DNA of 64,000 nt from Patiria miniata. Its lineage: Eukaryota > Echinodermata > Asteroidea > Valvatida > Asterinidae. Below, in pieces: positions 46,401 through 57,323 of this stretch (its first letter is position 1; the number at the start of each line of letters is the position of its first letter). Under the pieces are notes generated by a model that made no database searches, was not told the DNA's origin, and saw nothing but the letters and a program-made list of their open reading frames with translations. Where the stretch lies: contig NW_024037074.1 in NCBI RefSeq assembly GCF_015706575.1, positions 22,061,334 through 22,125,333 on the forward strand, written 5' to 3'. The position numbers were made by a program, and so were the translations under genes.

Positions 46401-47379
46401 CCATGGGTGACAACACCCATTAACCATCTGGGATTGGCTATCTAAGAACTGAGCGATACGTGGATGAAACAGCTCCGTTTGTGTTCGTTTTTTTTATGGT
46501 GTTCTTTAGTTGGGCAATTACAGAGATAAAATGCATTATTTAAGTTGTTCATCTGCCTGATGGAAGCGTAATAGCTTCAAAAAGGCAGTCGATGAGCCAA
46601 ATCCAAAACAAATAAGAATAAATAAAATATGCAACATATTGTGTTCAAAGCCCTCTGTTGAATTTAGAAAAAAAAGACAGACAACTTTAAAAACTCGTTT
46701 TATAAGAGCTAAATATAACAGGTTGGCACAAAGTCAAAAAGGCGAATCAAAAGCCATAACGATTTGTAAAATTTTCATCGCTCATCGGCAATTGCCCAAA
46801 AAGAGACACTTAAAACAGGAAAAGCTTTAAGTTGTCCTTTAAATATCAGAAGCTTAAACGGATAAGGGATTATGGACTGAATTTTGGTTGAAGGCTAATT
46901 TCATTGCTGTGCAAGCTTTCGCATAGGGCCCTCTCATGACCCCGGCCTACATCCGAGTACTGGGAAGTCAGCGTCGCCACTGTACCGTAGGCAAAGTTCG
47001 TATATCGCACCGCGCAGTACGATGGCAAAAACGTGGAGACAACACCCAGTTCCGGCCGGGCTGGCGCGATTATGGCAACCGTACACGGCATAGGTACTTA
47101 GGTTGTGATCAAACTCCCATAAGATACATAATCATTCGCATTTATTTTACGTAAAAATAAGTCCTGTCTAGGTTACGAAGTGGTTACTCAGGCTAACCAA
47201 ACGATTGCCTCCTACTGCAATGGTGGCCGATCACGCGGAAACCGGATGGTCACGTGGTACTTTGACTTATATACGATCGGAACCCATTATTCAAGTTTCC
47301 GTCCATCTCTAAACGCTAAGGACCCTAGGTCGGACTCCCCCATGCTCTGACACACACACAACATCTGACGGGCCTGAAC
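43495..47379. other. Intergenic, no confirmed gene
   Basis: AT-rich with A and T homopolymers. The minus-strand frames at 44984-45328 (114 codons, hydrophobic) and 46103-46420 are not supported by any domain or splice context. Confidence 0.45.
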
Positions 47380-47417
47380 CCCCCCCCCCCCGCAAAAATT
47401 CCTGGATCCGCCCCTGG
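47380..47417 (-). mobile_element. Terminal fragment of the CAGGGGCGGATCC repeat family
   Basis: Read on the minus strand this is CAGGGGCGGATCCAGGAATT, then TTTGC and a G run, identical in layout to the end of the element at 43494. Only the end is recognisable; the rest of the copy is missing or diverged. Confidence 0.55.
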
Positions 47418-48405
47418 ACCCGGCTTCTTCAAATCAGCACTTTGAAGCTGTTTGTAAAGGTTTTAAAGCAGTAGAAAGGTTTTACTTCTGAATGAGACAT
47501 CAAACGAAAATCGATCCCGTCTTGTTAAATATAATACTTATATAGAAAGCCAAATTATTTGCGGCCCGACCATCATTCATTCGGCGCATTGTAGAGTGGT
47601 TCCCGCACCTATCAGAATCAATGTATGTAGGGACCGGAACCAAGTCTTGCAAGGTGGATCAGTCTGTGCGCAAGCACGAACAAACTTGTGTTTCCCCAGA
47701 GGGTTAAAGACGCTTAAAATGTTTTTTTTTTGTTTAAAATAAAACATACAAGTTGAAAATTTGTTAGGAGAAAAAAAGTGGAATTTATTGAAGAGGATTA
47801 TATATTTTGCCAACCCCATAAGACTCCGTTTTCTCCAGGCTCAAGCAATCCCGAATACCACACGTTTAGCTATCCTGTAATAACACTTCCCATGTAGAAT
47901 CTCTTCTAGTTTTATTCAGTTCACCAACAACTCAATACTATGGGCGCCTTGCGCCAACAAAGAGGGCGCTCTTTACCTAGCAACGACGTCCCATGTGCGG
48001 AACATTTCGCTGGTTGACGCTCCGTTCCTTGTGTTTGACGCACGTACAACTAAGGGATTTGTACTATGTACACGCAGTGGCCGCGCTTCGCGGCAAAATT
48101 ATTGCAGTCAGGCAAGATGGCGTCGGTCGGTCACTCCCAACTGTACTTTCTTTGCCGGTGAGGGGGTACTTGTGAACGGAGCGGATATATATTCCGTGTA
48201 AGCATGAGAGATTGCGTAACTACACATTTCACCAAATATGAATCCTTAGACCTATGGGTCGTGTTTCAAAGTTGATGTGATTGAATTTAATTCATAAAAA
48301 AACGCCATATCACGGCGAAAGCACTGACGTAGATTTTAAAATAATATAATGAGTCCGAATTGACCAGGGCCGTCCGAGTTGGTATGGGTCCGAGTTGGTC
48401 AGGAA
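47418..48405. other. Intergenic, nothing recognised
   Basis: No gene is supported. The partly GC-rich piece at 47950-48150 contains AGAGGGCGCT but no recognisable exon. Confidence 0.45.
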
Positions 48406-48975
48406 CGGAGTTGGTCTGGGCTTAAGTTAATACATGGTCTGGGTCCGAGTTGGTCTGAGTGAAATTGTTTCTTTTTTTGTTTTCGATATTTTTCAGAACT
48501 CTTAGAATTGTTACAGCTGCTGTCGTCACGTACAGTTGATGATGTGTTTGTTATTATTATTCGGCACATATTTTAGCAATCGAATAAGTCTTTTTTTGCG
48601 GCTATGGTCGTTGGCGCAAAAGCCACTACTGCATAGCATTTTTTTTGGGTTAGATGCACGTGAATCAAGATGAACAAAATTCTTTCTTCCAACTTTCCAT
48701 GAGATGTTTGACATTCACCACAAAACAGGCGACGTGTTTGGGGTGTTTTTTTAATTCGTAGAGGGCGGGCTATATACTCGGCATAGAGCTTTCTAATCTG
48801 GTTCCGGACCCAAATGTGTCGACTATTCTGACAAACCTTTGGTCAGGAAGGCGCAGGGTACGTAATAAAAGCGGGCAGGATCATAAGTTAAAATATCGAA
48901 AACAAAAAAGACACAATTTCACTCAGACCAACTCGGACCCAGACCATGTATTAACTTAAGCCCAGACCAACTCCG
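48406..48975. repeat. Inverted-repeat element with ~86-bp arms
   Basis: The left arm 48406-48492 and right arm 48890-48975 are complementary, through GGTCTGGGCTTAAGTTAATA, TGGTCTGGGTCCGAGTTGG and the T-rich CGATATTT end. GTCCGAGTTGG is also repeated just outside the left arm. The 400 bp interior has no recognised coding. Target duplication was not identified. Confidence 0.7.
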
Positions 48976-49359
48976 TCCGCAATTTTCCAGAAAGTGTTTT
49001 TGTTGACACTCCGATAATTTCACGATAGCGCGGGTATTTCCGGGTGTAAAAATGGTTTTCTTTACAAACGAAACACCTTCCATGCTTGCTTTTAGTCCTT
49101 GCAATTTTGTTAATAGATTTAAAGAATTCCAATGCCAGGCGTATATACTTTTCTTTGGTTTTGTTTTTTGAGCGCCATTTTGTATGGGCATCCATAAGGG
49201 CATACATTTTATGCAACGTTGACCTTCCATAGTTTGTCGTCTTGTCGTGGGACCAGACGAAGAGCTTTGTGATTTCCTGGCCACGTATTCAGGAGTGAGG
49301 GCGCTAAAATCATCATTACCACGTATATTTAAGTTGATATCTTTAACGTTTGTGTTCAT
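48919..49359 (-). CDS. Unrecognised open frame overlapping an inverted repeat (doubtful)
   Basis: A 146-codon minus-strand frame with an alternative 86-codon frame at 48956-49216 that contains RCFVCKENHFYTRKYPRYRE. Composition is basic with two CxxC pairs across the two frames, which might be a frameshifted remnant of a mobile-element protein. Its 3' part lies within the right arm of the inverted repeat at 48890-48975. No family is recognised and chance remains the simplest explanation. Confidence 0.12.
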   Translation of the reverse strand: MNTNVKDINLNIRGNDDFSALTPEYVARKSQSSSSGPTTRRQTMEGQRCIKCMPLWMPIQNGAQKTKPKKSIYAWHWNSLNLLTKLQGLKASMEGVSFVKKTIFTPGNTRAIVKLSECQQKHFLENCGRSWSGLKLIHGLGPSWSE

Positions 49360-49685
49360 GGCAAAAGATGTCCGAAGATTTCCCTTCCCATACCATTATA
49401 ATTCGCCGTTCTCCTCCCTGAGCATAGCAGCCTGGAACGTGCCTACAGAGATTACTTTAGGTACATACCTTGGATCGGTAAAACTCGGACAACTTATAGT
49501 TGGTTAACTTGGAACTTTCAAAGATCAGAGCCTCAGCATACAGAGTGTTCACAACAATACCAGACGTTCAAATTCAACATACAAAGTAAAACACACAGAT
49601 TAAATGGTGGTAAAAAAAATCACAACCGTCTTAACATCATTTCATGTGGACCGTAGGCAGTTTCATCATAGCGTGCCAATTTGCT

Positions 49686-49857
49686 CTTTTCACACTCCGC
49701 CATTGGGCATGCACAGCCTCGATCTGGCAACTTTACACAATAAAAATAGCCGCTTCAGTGATCTGAACCCCGACACGGGAATTACTGAACCGGCTATATT
49801 TGTTGTGTAAAGTTGCCAGATTGAGGCTCTGCATGCCCATGGCGGAAGTGTGAAAAG
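49686..49857. repeat. 172-bp cruciform-type inverted repeat
   Basis: The left arm 49686-49755 (CTTTTCACACTCCGCCATTG, GGGCATGCA, ATCTGGCAACTTTACACAA) is complementary to 49788-49857 with about 90 percent match. Pairing continues inward (TTCAGT with ACTGAA, CCCCG with CGGG), so almost the whole segment folds on itself. It resembles a small foldback MITE. Confidence 0.8.
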
Positions 49858-49994
49858 TGCGAATCGGATCTTACTGATATTTGTGCATACCGCCCTCTCT
49901 CGGCCTCAGTCAGCAGGGTTTTTTTTTCTATGAGGGCACAGCACTGATCTCTATTATACATGGGGCACAGTCCCACTTGCGATATTTTCTTTCA

Positions 49995-50337
49995 GGCCAA
50001 AAAAAAAAAAGTCTCCGGTTTCTGGTACGCGCGCGCGTTGCCGTAGCCATGGGCGTCGGCAAAATGAAAAAGGTTTTTTTTCAATGAAAGATGATGTCTC
50101 AAAACCGCCAAACTCACTGGTTTGACTGGAATCCTGCTACTGCACAATTTTAACGTGTTTTTAGATTGGGTTATGGTCGAGCATAAGCTTTATGTGGCCT
50201 CTCTGGACTCCCATTACTTGCACTAAGTTTAGTAGGGGAACCATTTGCAGTCATCAGCCGACATTTGTAGCAAAAAATCGCCGCACCACTTTTTGGGCAA
50301 GCTCCATACCAGAAACCGGGGACTTTTTTTTTTGGCC
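49995..50337. repeat. Inverted-repeat element with ~32-bp terminal repeats
   Basis: GGCCAAAAAAAAAAAAGTC plus TCCGGTTTCTGGTA at the left is matched by its complement at 50307-50337. The interior carries CATGGGCGTCGGC at 50048, resembling the ends of the element at 52048-52322. No coding. Confidence 0.65.
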
Positions 50338-51596
<1,259 letters not shown>

Positions 51597-52047
51597 CTTA
51601 TCATATATATGTATTTTGTTGTTGATTATGTCCACGTTAAGGTACGGGACCGGGACGTAATTTTTTTTTCTTGCAGACTAGTAACAGCTTAGGGTTCGAC
51701 CTTAACTTTTTTAGTTCACTAGCCAGCCGGGCTACTGAAACAGACTCTTAACTAGCCCGAGGGCATGTTCACAAGTCTGCATTTTTTTTCTTTTATATTT
51801 TCTCTTTTTTTTTTTATAAACAACAATGTGGCAATGTGCATACATGTAAAACGTGTATAGGGCCTGAAAGATGACCCCTGGTGGCCAGGCCCGGATTACC
51901 CAATGGGAACAGAAGCCACTGTGCCTAGGGCCTACGAAAAAATTAGGGGGCCTACAAAAAAATTGGGGGCCTATACGAACACTTGGGGGAGGGCCTACGA
52001 AAATACCGCAGTGTGCCATAATTGACGCTGTACGTGTACAGCATGTA
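51597..52047. other. Intergenic with an orphan terminal-repeat motif
   Basis: CAGGCCCGGATTACC at 51886-51900 looks like a transposon end. Its complement-type counterpart TAATCCGGGCCTG is at 57272-57284, too far away to pair as one element. No gene. Confidence 0.4.
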
Positions 52048-52322
52048 CATGGGCGTCGCGAGGGGGGGCAAGGGGGGGCACTCGCCCCCCCCCCCCCGGA
52101 AAAGCCAAAAAAAAAAAAAAAAAAAAAAAAAGAAAGTGGAAAAAAAAAAAAAAAGAGGCGCGAAGACAAAGTGGTGTAAATTTAATGAGTTGGGGGGGGG
52201 GGGGCAAAATGTCCCTGCCCCCCTCTAAAACTGATAAATCGAGAATGTGTTGAGAAATACAAACATTTTTTGGCAAATTTTTTTTTTGCCCCCCTCTAGA
52301 AAAAATCCTGGCGACGCCCATG
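52048..52322. mobile_element. hAT-like MITE with 8-bp target duplication
   Basis: Terminal inverted repeats CATGGGCGTCGC (left) and GCGACGCCCATG (right) bound 275 bp. They are flanked by the exact 8 bp direct repeat AGCATGTA (52040-52047 and 52323-52330), the duplication size of hAT transposons. The interior has C, A and G homopolymers and no coding. A further CATGGGCGTCG start lies at 52394. Confidence 0.8.
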
Positions 52323-52393
52323 AGCATGTACAGCATTGGCCCTACGTATACAATGTACGTGTAAAGTCTGTCGTTCTGAAGCACGGTGGCAAC

Positions 52394-52615
52394 CATGGGC
52401 GTCGATCGGTGGGGAACGGGGGGACTGATGTCGTTCTCCAACGTGTTTCGTCCCTGAATAAAAATACGTAGCCTACATTTGATTTTATAGCTCAGAACAG
52501 CTGATTTAATGACTCCAAACTCGGAAAAAAAAGGTGTTTAAATGATGATCTTGTGCTAAAACTTTGGCAGTCTTCAGAAATTGCCTCAGATCGCACCACA
52601 GGGCGCCTATAGAAT
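52394..52615 (+). repeat. Member of a dispersed repeat family (single copy)
   Basis: It starts CATGGGCGTCGATCGGTGG and continues through CCTGAATAAAAATACGTAGC, CAGAACAGCTGATTTAATGA and TCAGAAATTGCCTCAGATC. The same words in the same order recur in the tandem pair at 55335-56035. No coding. The end is approximate. Confidence 0.6.
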
Positions 52616-53476
52616 CATTTTTTTTAGGGGCCCTTAAGCGGGGCCCGAACCCCGCGCCGTTTAGGCTTCGCACTCGCACAATTAGTACTGATCAAGATAC
52701 ACATGTGTGTACCACCCCCACTTTGAGAAGCTAATGACGCCCTCGAGAATTGGTGCCAACAGGCTGTTAGAGCTAGGACCTATACCATTTTGGCCTAGCT
52801 TGATTTGTACAGCCCCCTCCCCCCCCAAAAAAAAAACAACTGTGTTCTGGATCCGTCCTTGTACCCCCACTCCCAATAGGCCTAATCTATAGCCACAGAT
52901 TTTCATTATGTGTTTTTTTAGACAGGGACATGTTCCGGTTCTTATTGCATGATTTTCATGGTTTTGGGGGACATTCCTCATTTTGCCACATTAGGTCACA
53001 AAATAATGTGCCCCCTCGAGATAAAAAATAAAACAGCCCTCAAACGCACATGAAAGCATTATAATCGCGCTTAAAATGATCTCCTCTCTTATAGGCCTAA
53101 TGCAAAAGTGCCCCACAAAAACACAAATACCCTCGAGATGGAAAACTATCCCTCAAAAACACGAATGACCCCTCTCGCAATCCAAAAATGTGTACCCCTC
53201 TCAAAATGGAAAACTGGCCTCGTTGGCTCCGTGCGCCGTCATCAGGGGCGTAATTCCCGGGGTGGGGTTGGGGTGGGGGTATATATACCCCACACTTTTT
53301 GACCGCGGGGATGGGCTATTGAATCATCCCCCACTTTTTTTGTGATTCGAAACAAAATGAGGATTTTGAGGTATTTTCCGAACGTCCCAATAACTAAAAG
53401 TATTCAATAGCACTGGAAAGTGGAAAAACAAAGTACAAAAGCTTCTAAAAATGTAAGCGCGAGTATACATTCTATA
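52616..53476. other. Intergenic with further hAT-like end motifs
   Basis: A minus-strand end-like TCTGGATCCGTCCTTG piece lies at 52847-52862, and CAGGGGCGTAATTCCCGG starts at 53243, both resembling starts of short hAT-like elements whose other ends are not found. No gene. Confidence 0.4.
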
Positions 53477-55051
53477 TATATAAGAGAGAGTTTAACTCGG
53501 CCTCCCAGACGATGTTTGCTCATGTCCGTGGAAAAATGCGGAGGGTGTCTTCCGGCGGGTCGGACGCTTCGGGTCGTCCTGATTTTCCCGTACGGACCGG
53601 CGATCCTTTTCGTCTATTTTTCGTGACTGCATTTTGCGCAGGAATTTGCCGTCGTGTGCGCTTTCACGTTGACTGCCTGGCCGCCCCCCGTGCTGGCTTT
53701 TCTGCGTGTCTAGACTGTGCGAGGTCAGCGAGGTCAACGTAGGGGTTTCGTTTACGTGTTCTACTCGGCCGTTCTGCAAAAGTGTTCACAGAACGTTAGT
53801 ATGGGGTGACCTTGGTAAAAAAAAAATTTCTCCACGGTGCGTGGCCACCAAGTGTCCCTATTCTTTCATATGCTTAGCTTGCCGCCCCTGCGCCGAGTGC
53901 AACGAATACTCAGAAAGTTTACACTGCGTGGTACTTCCCGGCTATGCGTAAAACCGTCACTGGGAACGCGTACTGCAGCCTGCTCCACACCCTGGAAACG
54001 AGGTTGAGTCTACGGTGCTCGCTATTTGAAGCACAAGCATGTGACGTCGCGTGATAGAGTGCTGTTGCTTCCATAATATGTTTGGTAGCATAAAATGGCA
54101 CGACAGTAGAGCGCGTGATGAATATGCATGACTATGACGTCACTAGAAGCTCATGAGTAATATATCACGCACGGTACTGATAGATATACATGTACATGCA
54201 CACTGTATGTGCTGCATCCCACCAGTGATATCACATTTAACAAGTCCTCTTTCTACTGTCGCGCCGCCACCCTCTAGTGTCGTCCCACTTACCGATGATA
54301 TAACATTTTAACAAGTCCTCTTTCTACTGTCGCGCCGCCTCCCTCTAGTGTCGTCCCACTTGATGATCATCGGTAAGTGGGACGACACTAGAGGGTGGCG
54401 GCGCGACAGTAGAAAGAGGACTTGTTAAATGTAATATCATCGGTAAGTGGGACGACACTAGAGGGTGGCGGCGCGACAGTAGAAAGAGGACTTGTTAAAT
54501 GTGATATCATCGGTAAGTGGGACGACACTAGAGGGTGGCGGCGCGACAGTAGAAAGAGGATTTGTTAAATGTGATATCATCGGTGGGATGCAGCACATAC
54601 AGTGTGCATCTACATGTACATGTATATCTATCAGTACCGTGCGTGATATATTACTCATGAGCTTCTAGTGACGTCATAGTCATGCATATTCATCACGCGC
54701 TCTACTGTCGTGCCATTTTATGCTACCAATATGTTTACAGCTCCATGCTTCCACAACCAAGGCTGAGCGTTGTGAGTTCGCTGCCCGCCACGTATAATTC
54801 AGTGTCGCGTTATAATTTCGGGGGCCTGTTTGGGATCAACGAAGGATCGATGCATTGCTTCAACTTATCGCAATCTTAAACGCAGTCACAAAAAAATCGA
54901 CGAAAAAGACTTTAGTGTCCGACCCGGCGGAAGACACCCTCCACATTTTTCCATGGACGTGGAGCCATTTTGGCGTCGTGGGAGACCGCGGTCTCGGATC
55001 CTTTCAGGAGCAAACATTTCTCGGAGGCCAAGTAAAACTTGCTCTTATATA
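53477..55051. mobile_element. Older foldback element enclosing a second element
   Basis: The left arm 53477-53630 and right arm 54882-55051 are inverted relatives (TATATAAGAG, GGCCTCC, GATGTTTGCTC/AAATGTTTGCTC, GGAGGGTGTCTTCCG, GGGTCGGAC, GTGACTGC), diverged by perhaps a quarter of sites. Because of this both arms encode similar peptide shadows, which are not genes. The interior contains the younger foldback element at 54084-54727. Confidence 0.65.
54084..54727. mobile_element. Foldback element with 9-bp target duplication (Mutator-like, recent)
   Basis: It begins GGTAGCATAAAATGGCACG and ends with the exact complement. It is flanked by the 9 bp direct repeat AATATGTTT (54075-54083 and 54728-54736). 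The outer arms of about 150 bp are identical but for a 6-base indel in the TACATG stretch. Inside are 69-70 bp sub-repeats (GTGGGACGACACTAGAGGG, CGCGACAGTAGAAAGAGGAC), two copies in one direction on the left and three inverted on the right. It has no coding. The 9 bp duplication and long arms fit a non-autonomous Mutator-like element; the class is inference. Confidence 0.88.
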
Positions 55052-55334
55052 GATGGTTGAAGCAACTTGAATACAAGTTGAATCTACTTTTTCCTCGCCA
55101 GACGGTCTCGCAAATTGTAAGAAGTTCAAGTTAACGTTTGTAGAAGAGTCCAATACTGAAACTTAATTATGACCTTCCTCCATATTTTATGGTCACACTC
55201 AACATTTCCATTTCAATGACACCTTCACGTTTTATTGCATTATTATTTATTGTCAAAACTGTACAATCAGGCTTCGCCTGTGTACTACGGTAACCTTTTC
55301 ACTACGTTTTCCAAATGCGACTGCCTCACGACTG
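55052..55334. other. Short intergenic spacer, nothing recognised
   Basis: AT-rich; no gene or repeat pair. Confidence 0.5.
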
Positions 55335-56035
55335 CCAATTTAACAGACCAACGGGAACACTTACAGACAGTTGCAATGGTACATCATTATCATGATCGTA
55401 AATCGACGGGGGACAGGGGGAAACCCCCCCCCCACATTTTCTTCCCCGAATAAAAATTGTACCCTACAATAATGATTCTACAGCTCAGAATACATGTAGC
55501 TGATTCAATTACTCCACTGAACTCAAAACTTTAAAAGATGATCTTTCGCTGAAATTGATTTTATATAGTGGTCAGAAATTGCCTCAGATCACACCACAAA
55601 AATTGCTTTTCTATACTGCACGTCTCCTCAACTATATCCCCCATCTACGTTTTCCATATGCGACTGCCTCACAAAAAGCCAATTTAACAGACCAACGCAA
55701 CATTTACAGACAGTTGCCACGGTACATAATTATCATGTGCGTAAATCGTCGGGGGACAGGGGGAACCCGCCCCCCCCCCCCCACATCATTCAGGCGGGGG
55801 ACATTGTTTGGTCCCCCCCCCCACTTTTTCTTCCCCGAATAAAAATATTGTAGCCTACAATAATGATTCTCATTACTCAGAATACATGTAGCTGATTCAA
55901 TTACTCAAAACTCAAAACTTTAAAAGATGATCTTTTGCTCAAATTGGTTTTAGTGGTCAGAAATTGTCTCAGATCACACCACATAAATTGCTTTTCTATA
56001 ACTGCATGTCTCCCCAACTATATCCCCCATTTACA
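55335..56035 (+). repeat. Tandem pair of ~350-390-bp repeats
   Basis: Two direct copies start at CCAATTTAACAGACCAACG (55335 and 55679). They share GGGGGACAGGGGGAA, C runs, CCCCGAATAAAAAT, CAGAATACATGTAGCTGATT and TCAGATCACACCACA. The second copy has an extra piece of about 40 bp (GGCGGGGGACATTGTTTGG). They are related to the single copy at 52394-52615. No coding. Confidence 0.8.
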
Positions 56036-56336
56036 TTTAACTCCCCACATTTTCATCCCCAACACTACGCCCTACCCGATCTATGATCGGGTAAATCAGC
56101 TTGTAATTGATGAGACAGAATAAGGACGAGCTTGGTAAGGTTAATTGCCCGTAGTGGCTCTGAATAGTCAACTGCTTGGTACGTAAGAATGATTGTAGAA
56201 AAGAGTTACGTAACATCATTCGTGTGTATAGCACGATGCTGATGCATCTTTCGTGCAGCTATGAAACACAAAGTAACTCTCTCACTGCGGAAATAGGGAT
56301 TACGTTTTAAACGCAAGGAGAAAAGCACTTACTGAA
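56036..56336. other. Intergenic, nothing recognised
   Basis: No gene or clear repeat beyond the decaying edge of the tandem pair. Confidence 0.4.
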
Positions 56337-56409
56337 ACAGCCTAGTTGTTAAGCTGTCTGACAGCGGACCCAGGGTTGGGGGTTCGAACCCGCTTGGTGT
56401 CATTTTTGG
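56337..56409 (+). repeat. tRNA-like SINE head
   Basis: An A-box-like CCTAGTTGTTAAGCTG is followed at tRNA spacing by a perfect B box GGTTCGAACCC (56391-56401). The acceptor ends do not pair convincingly. A second A-box-like TTAGCTCGGTCGGTCGG lies at 56476-56492, and an untranslated body runs to about 56780, ending in a T-rich tail. This suggests a SINE of some 450 bp. Confidence 0.5.
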
Positions 56410-57323
56410 TTTTCGATGCCTGCGGTTCTGTAATTTAAGAGTATTAATTTCCCGTCGTCATTTACCAACAGCAGTTAGCTCGGTCGGTCGGTAAGCTGAC
56501 TTACAAGTTGGGACTGTCTGCGAAGTCCAGGTTGGCATCTGCGTATAGGTACGGGGTTCTTTTGCTGACTCGGCAGCAAGGCTTAGGGTGCCACCTCGTT
56601 TCCTCCCTTTATGGTGCCTGACTTTCGAGTTACATGGATGGACAGGGAAGGAGGTGTGGTGGGCCGGGTACCGAGTCCCGGAAGAGTTCTATATGGAAGT
56701 CGGTAAGGGGCTCATTGAGTTAGGGTCATAAGTCCGACTCCTGAAGACTTGGCCATCGCCACATAACTTTTTGGTTTTTTTCTTTCTTTTGTATCGGAGG
56801 ACAATTGCAAGAATGATTAATTTGTTTTATTGAGAGCTTGTACTGTAATCGTTCGAAATTAATTTTTAAAATTGCTCGAAAATACAAAATTCAATCCAGC
56901 TTTGATGTTTTCATTTCATTGTCGCAAAACTGCACGTACATGCTTAGTACCTTTGCGCATACCTTGTTCGGGCCTGTTCCCTGAGCCCAGACTGCGGGGG
57001 GGGGGGGGGGCCTTTAAATCCTATAGTGGAATTGTTTATATTTTTATATTTTTTATATGCATCTGCAGCTGTCAACCCCCGTATATATGAAGCGACTTCG
57101 CGGGGCAGCTTTTGCCGACACGACAGAATGTACAATCTTTTGACATGGGTTTCAGAACCTGCGTTTTGAGCAGCAGTGTTTATTATTTACATTATCCACT
57201 TTGTTCTTATTCCCTCTTCCTTTCCCCTTCCTTCTCTATTCCTCGGAACACTGGTGCCTATACGAAACACTTAATCCGGGCCTGTTGGTGGCTCTTCAGG
57301 GCCCCTCGAAAAGAATAATTAAT
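56410..57323. other. SINE-like body, G run and orphan transposon end
   Basis: Continues the SINE-like sequence to about 56790. A 15-base G run lies at 56996-57010 and the end motif TAATCCGGGCCTG at 57272-57284. No gene is supported. Confidence 0.4.

Noticed and set aside
51732-52441. Frames of 145-148 codons on the minus strand
   Set aside because: They run through homopolymer tracts and the hAT-like element at 52048-52322; low complexity (poly-Phe, poly-Gly).
54830-55060. Arg-rich frame resembling one at 53492-53779 as a gene family
   Set aside because: The similarity arises from the inverted arms of the older foldback element.
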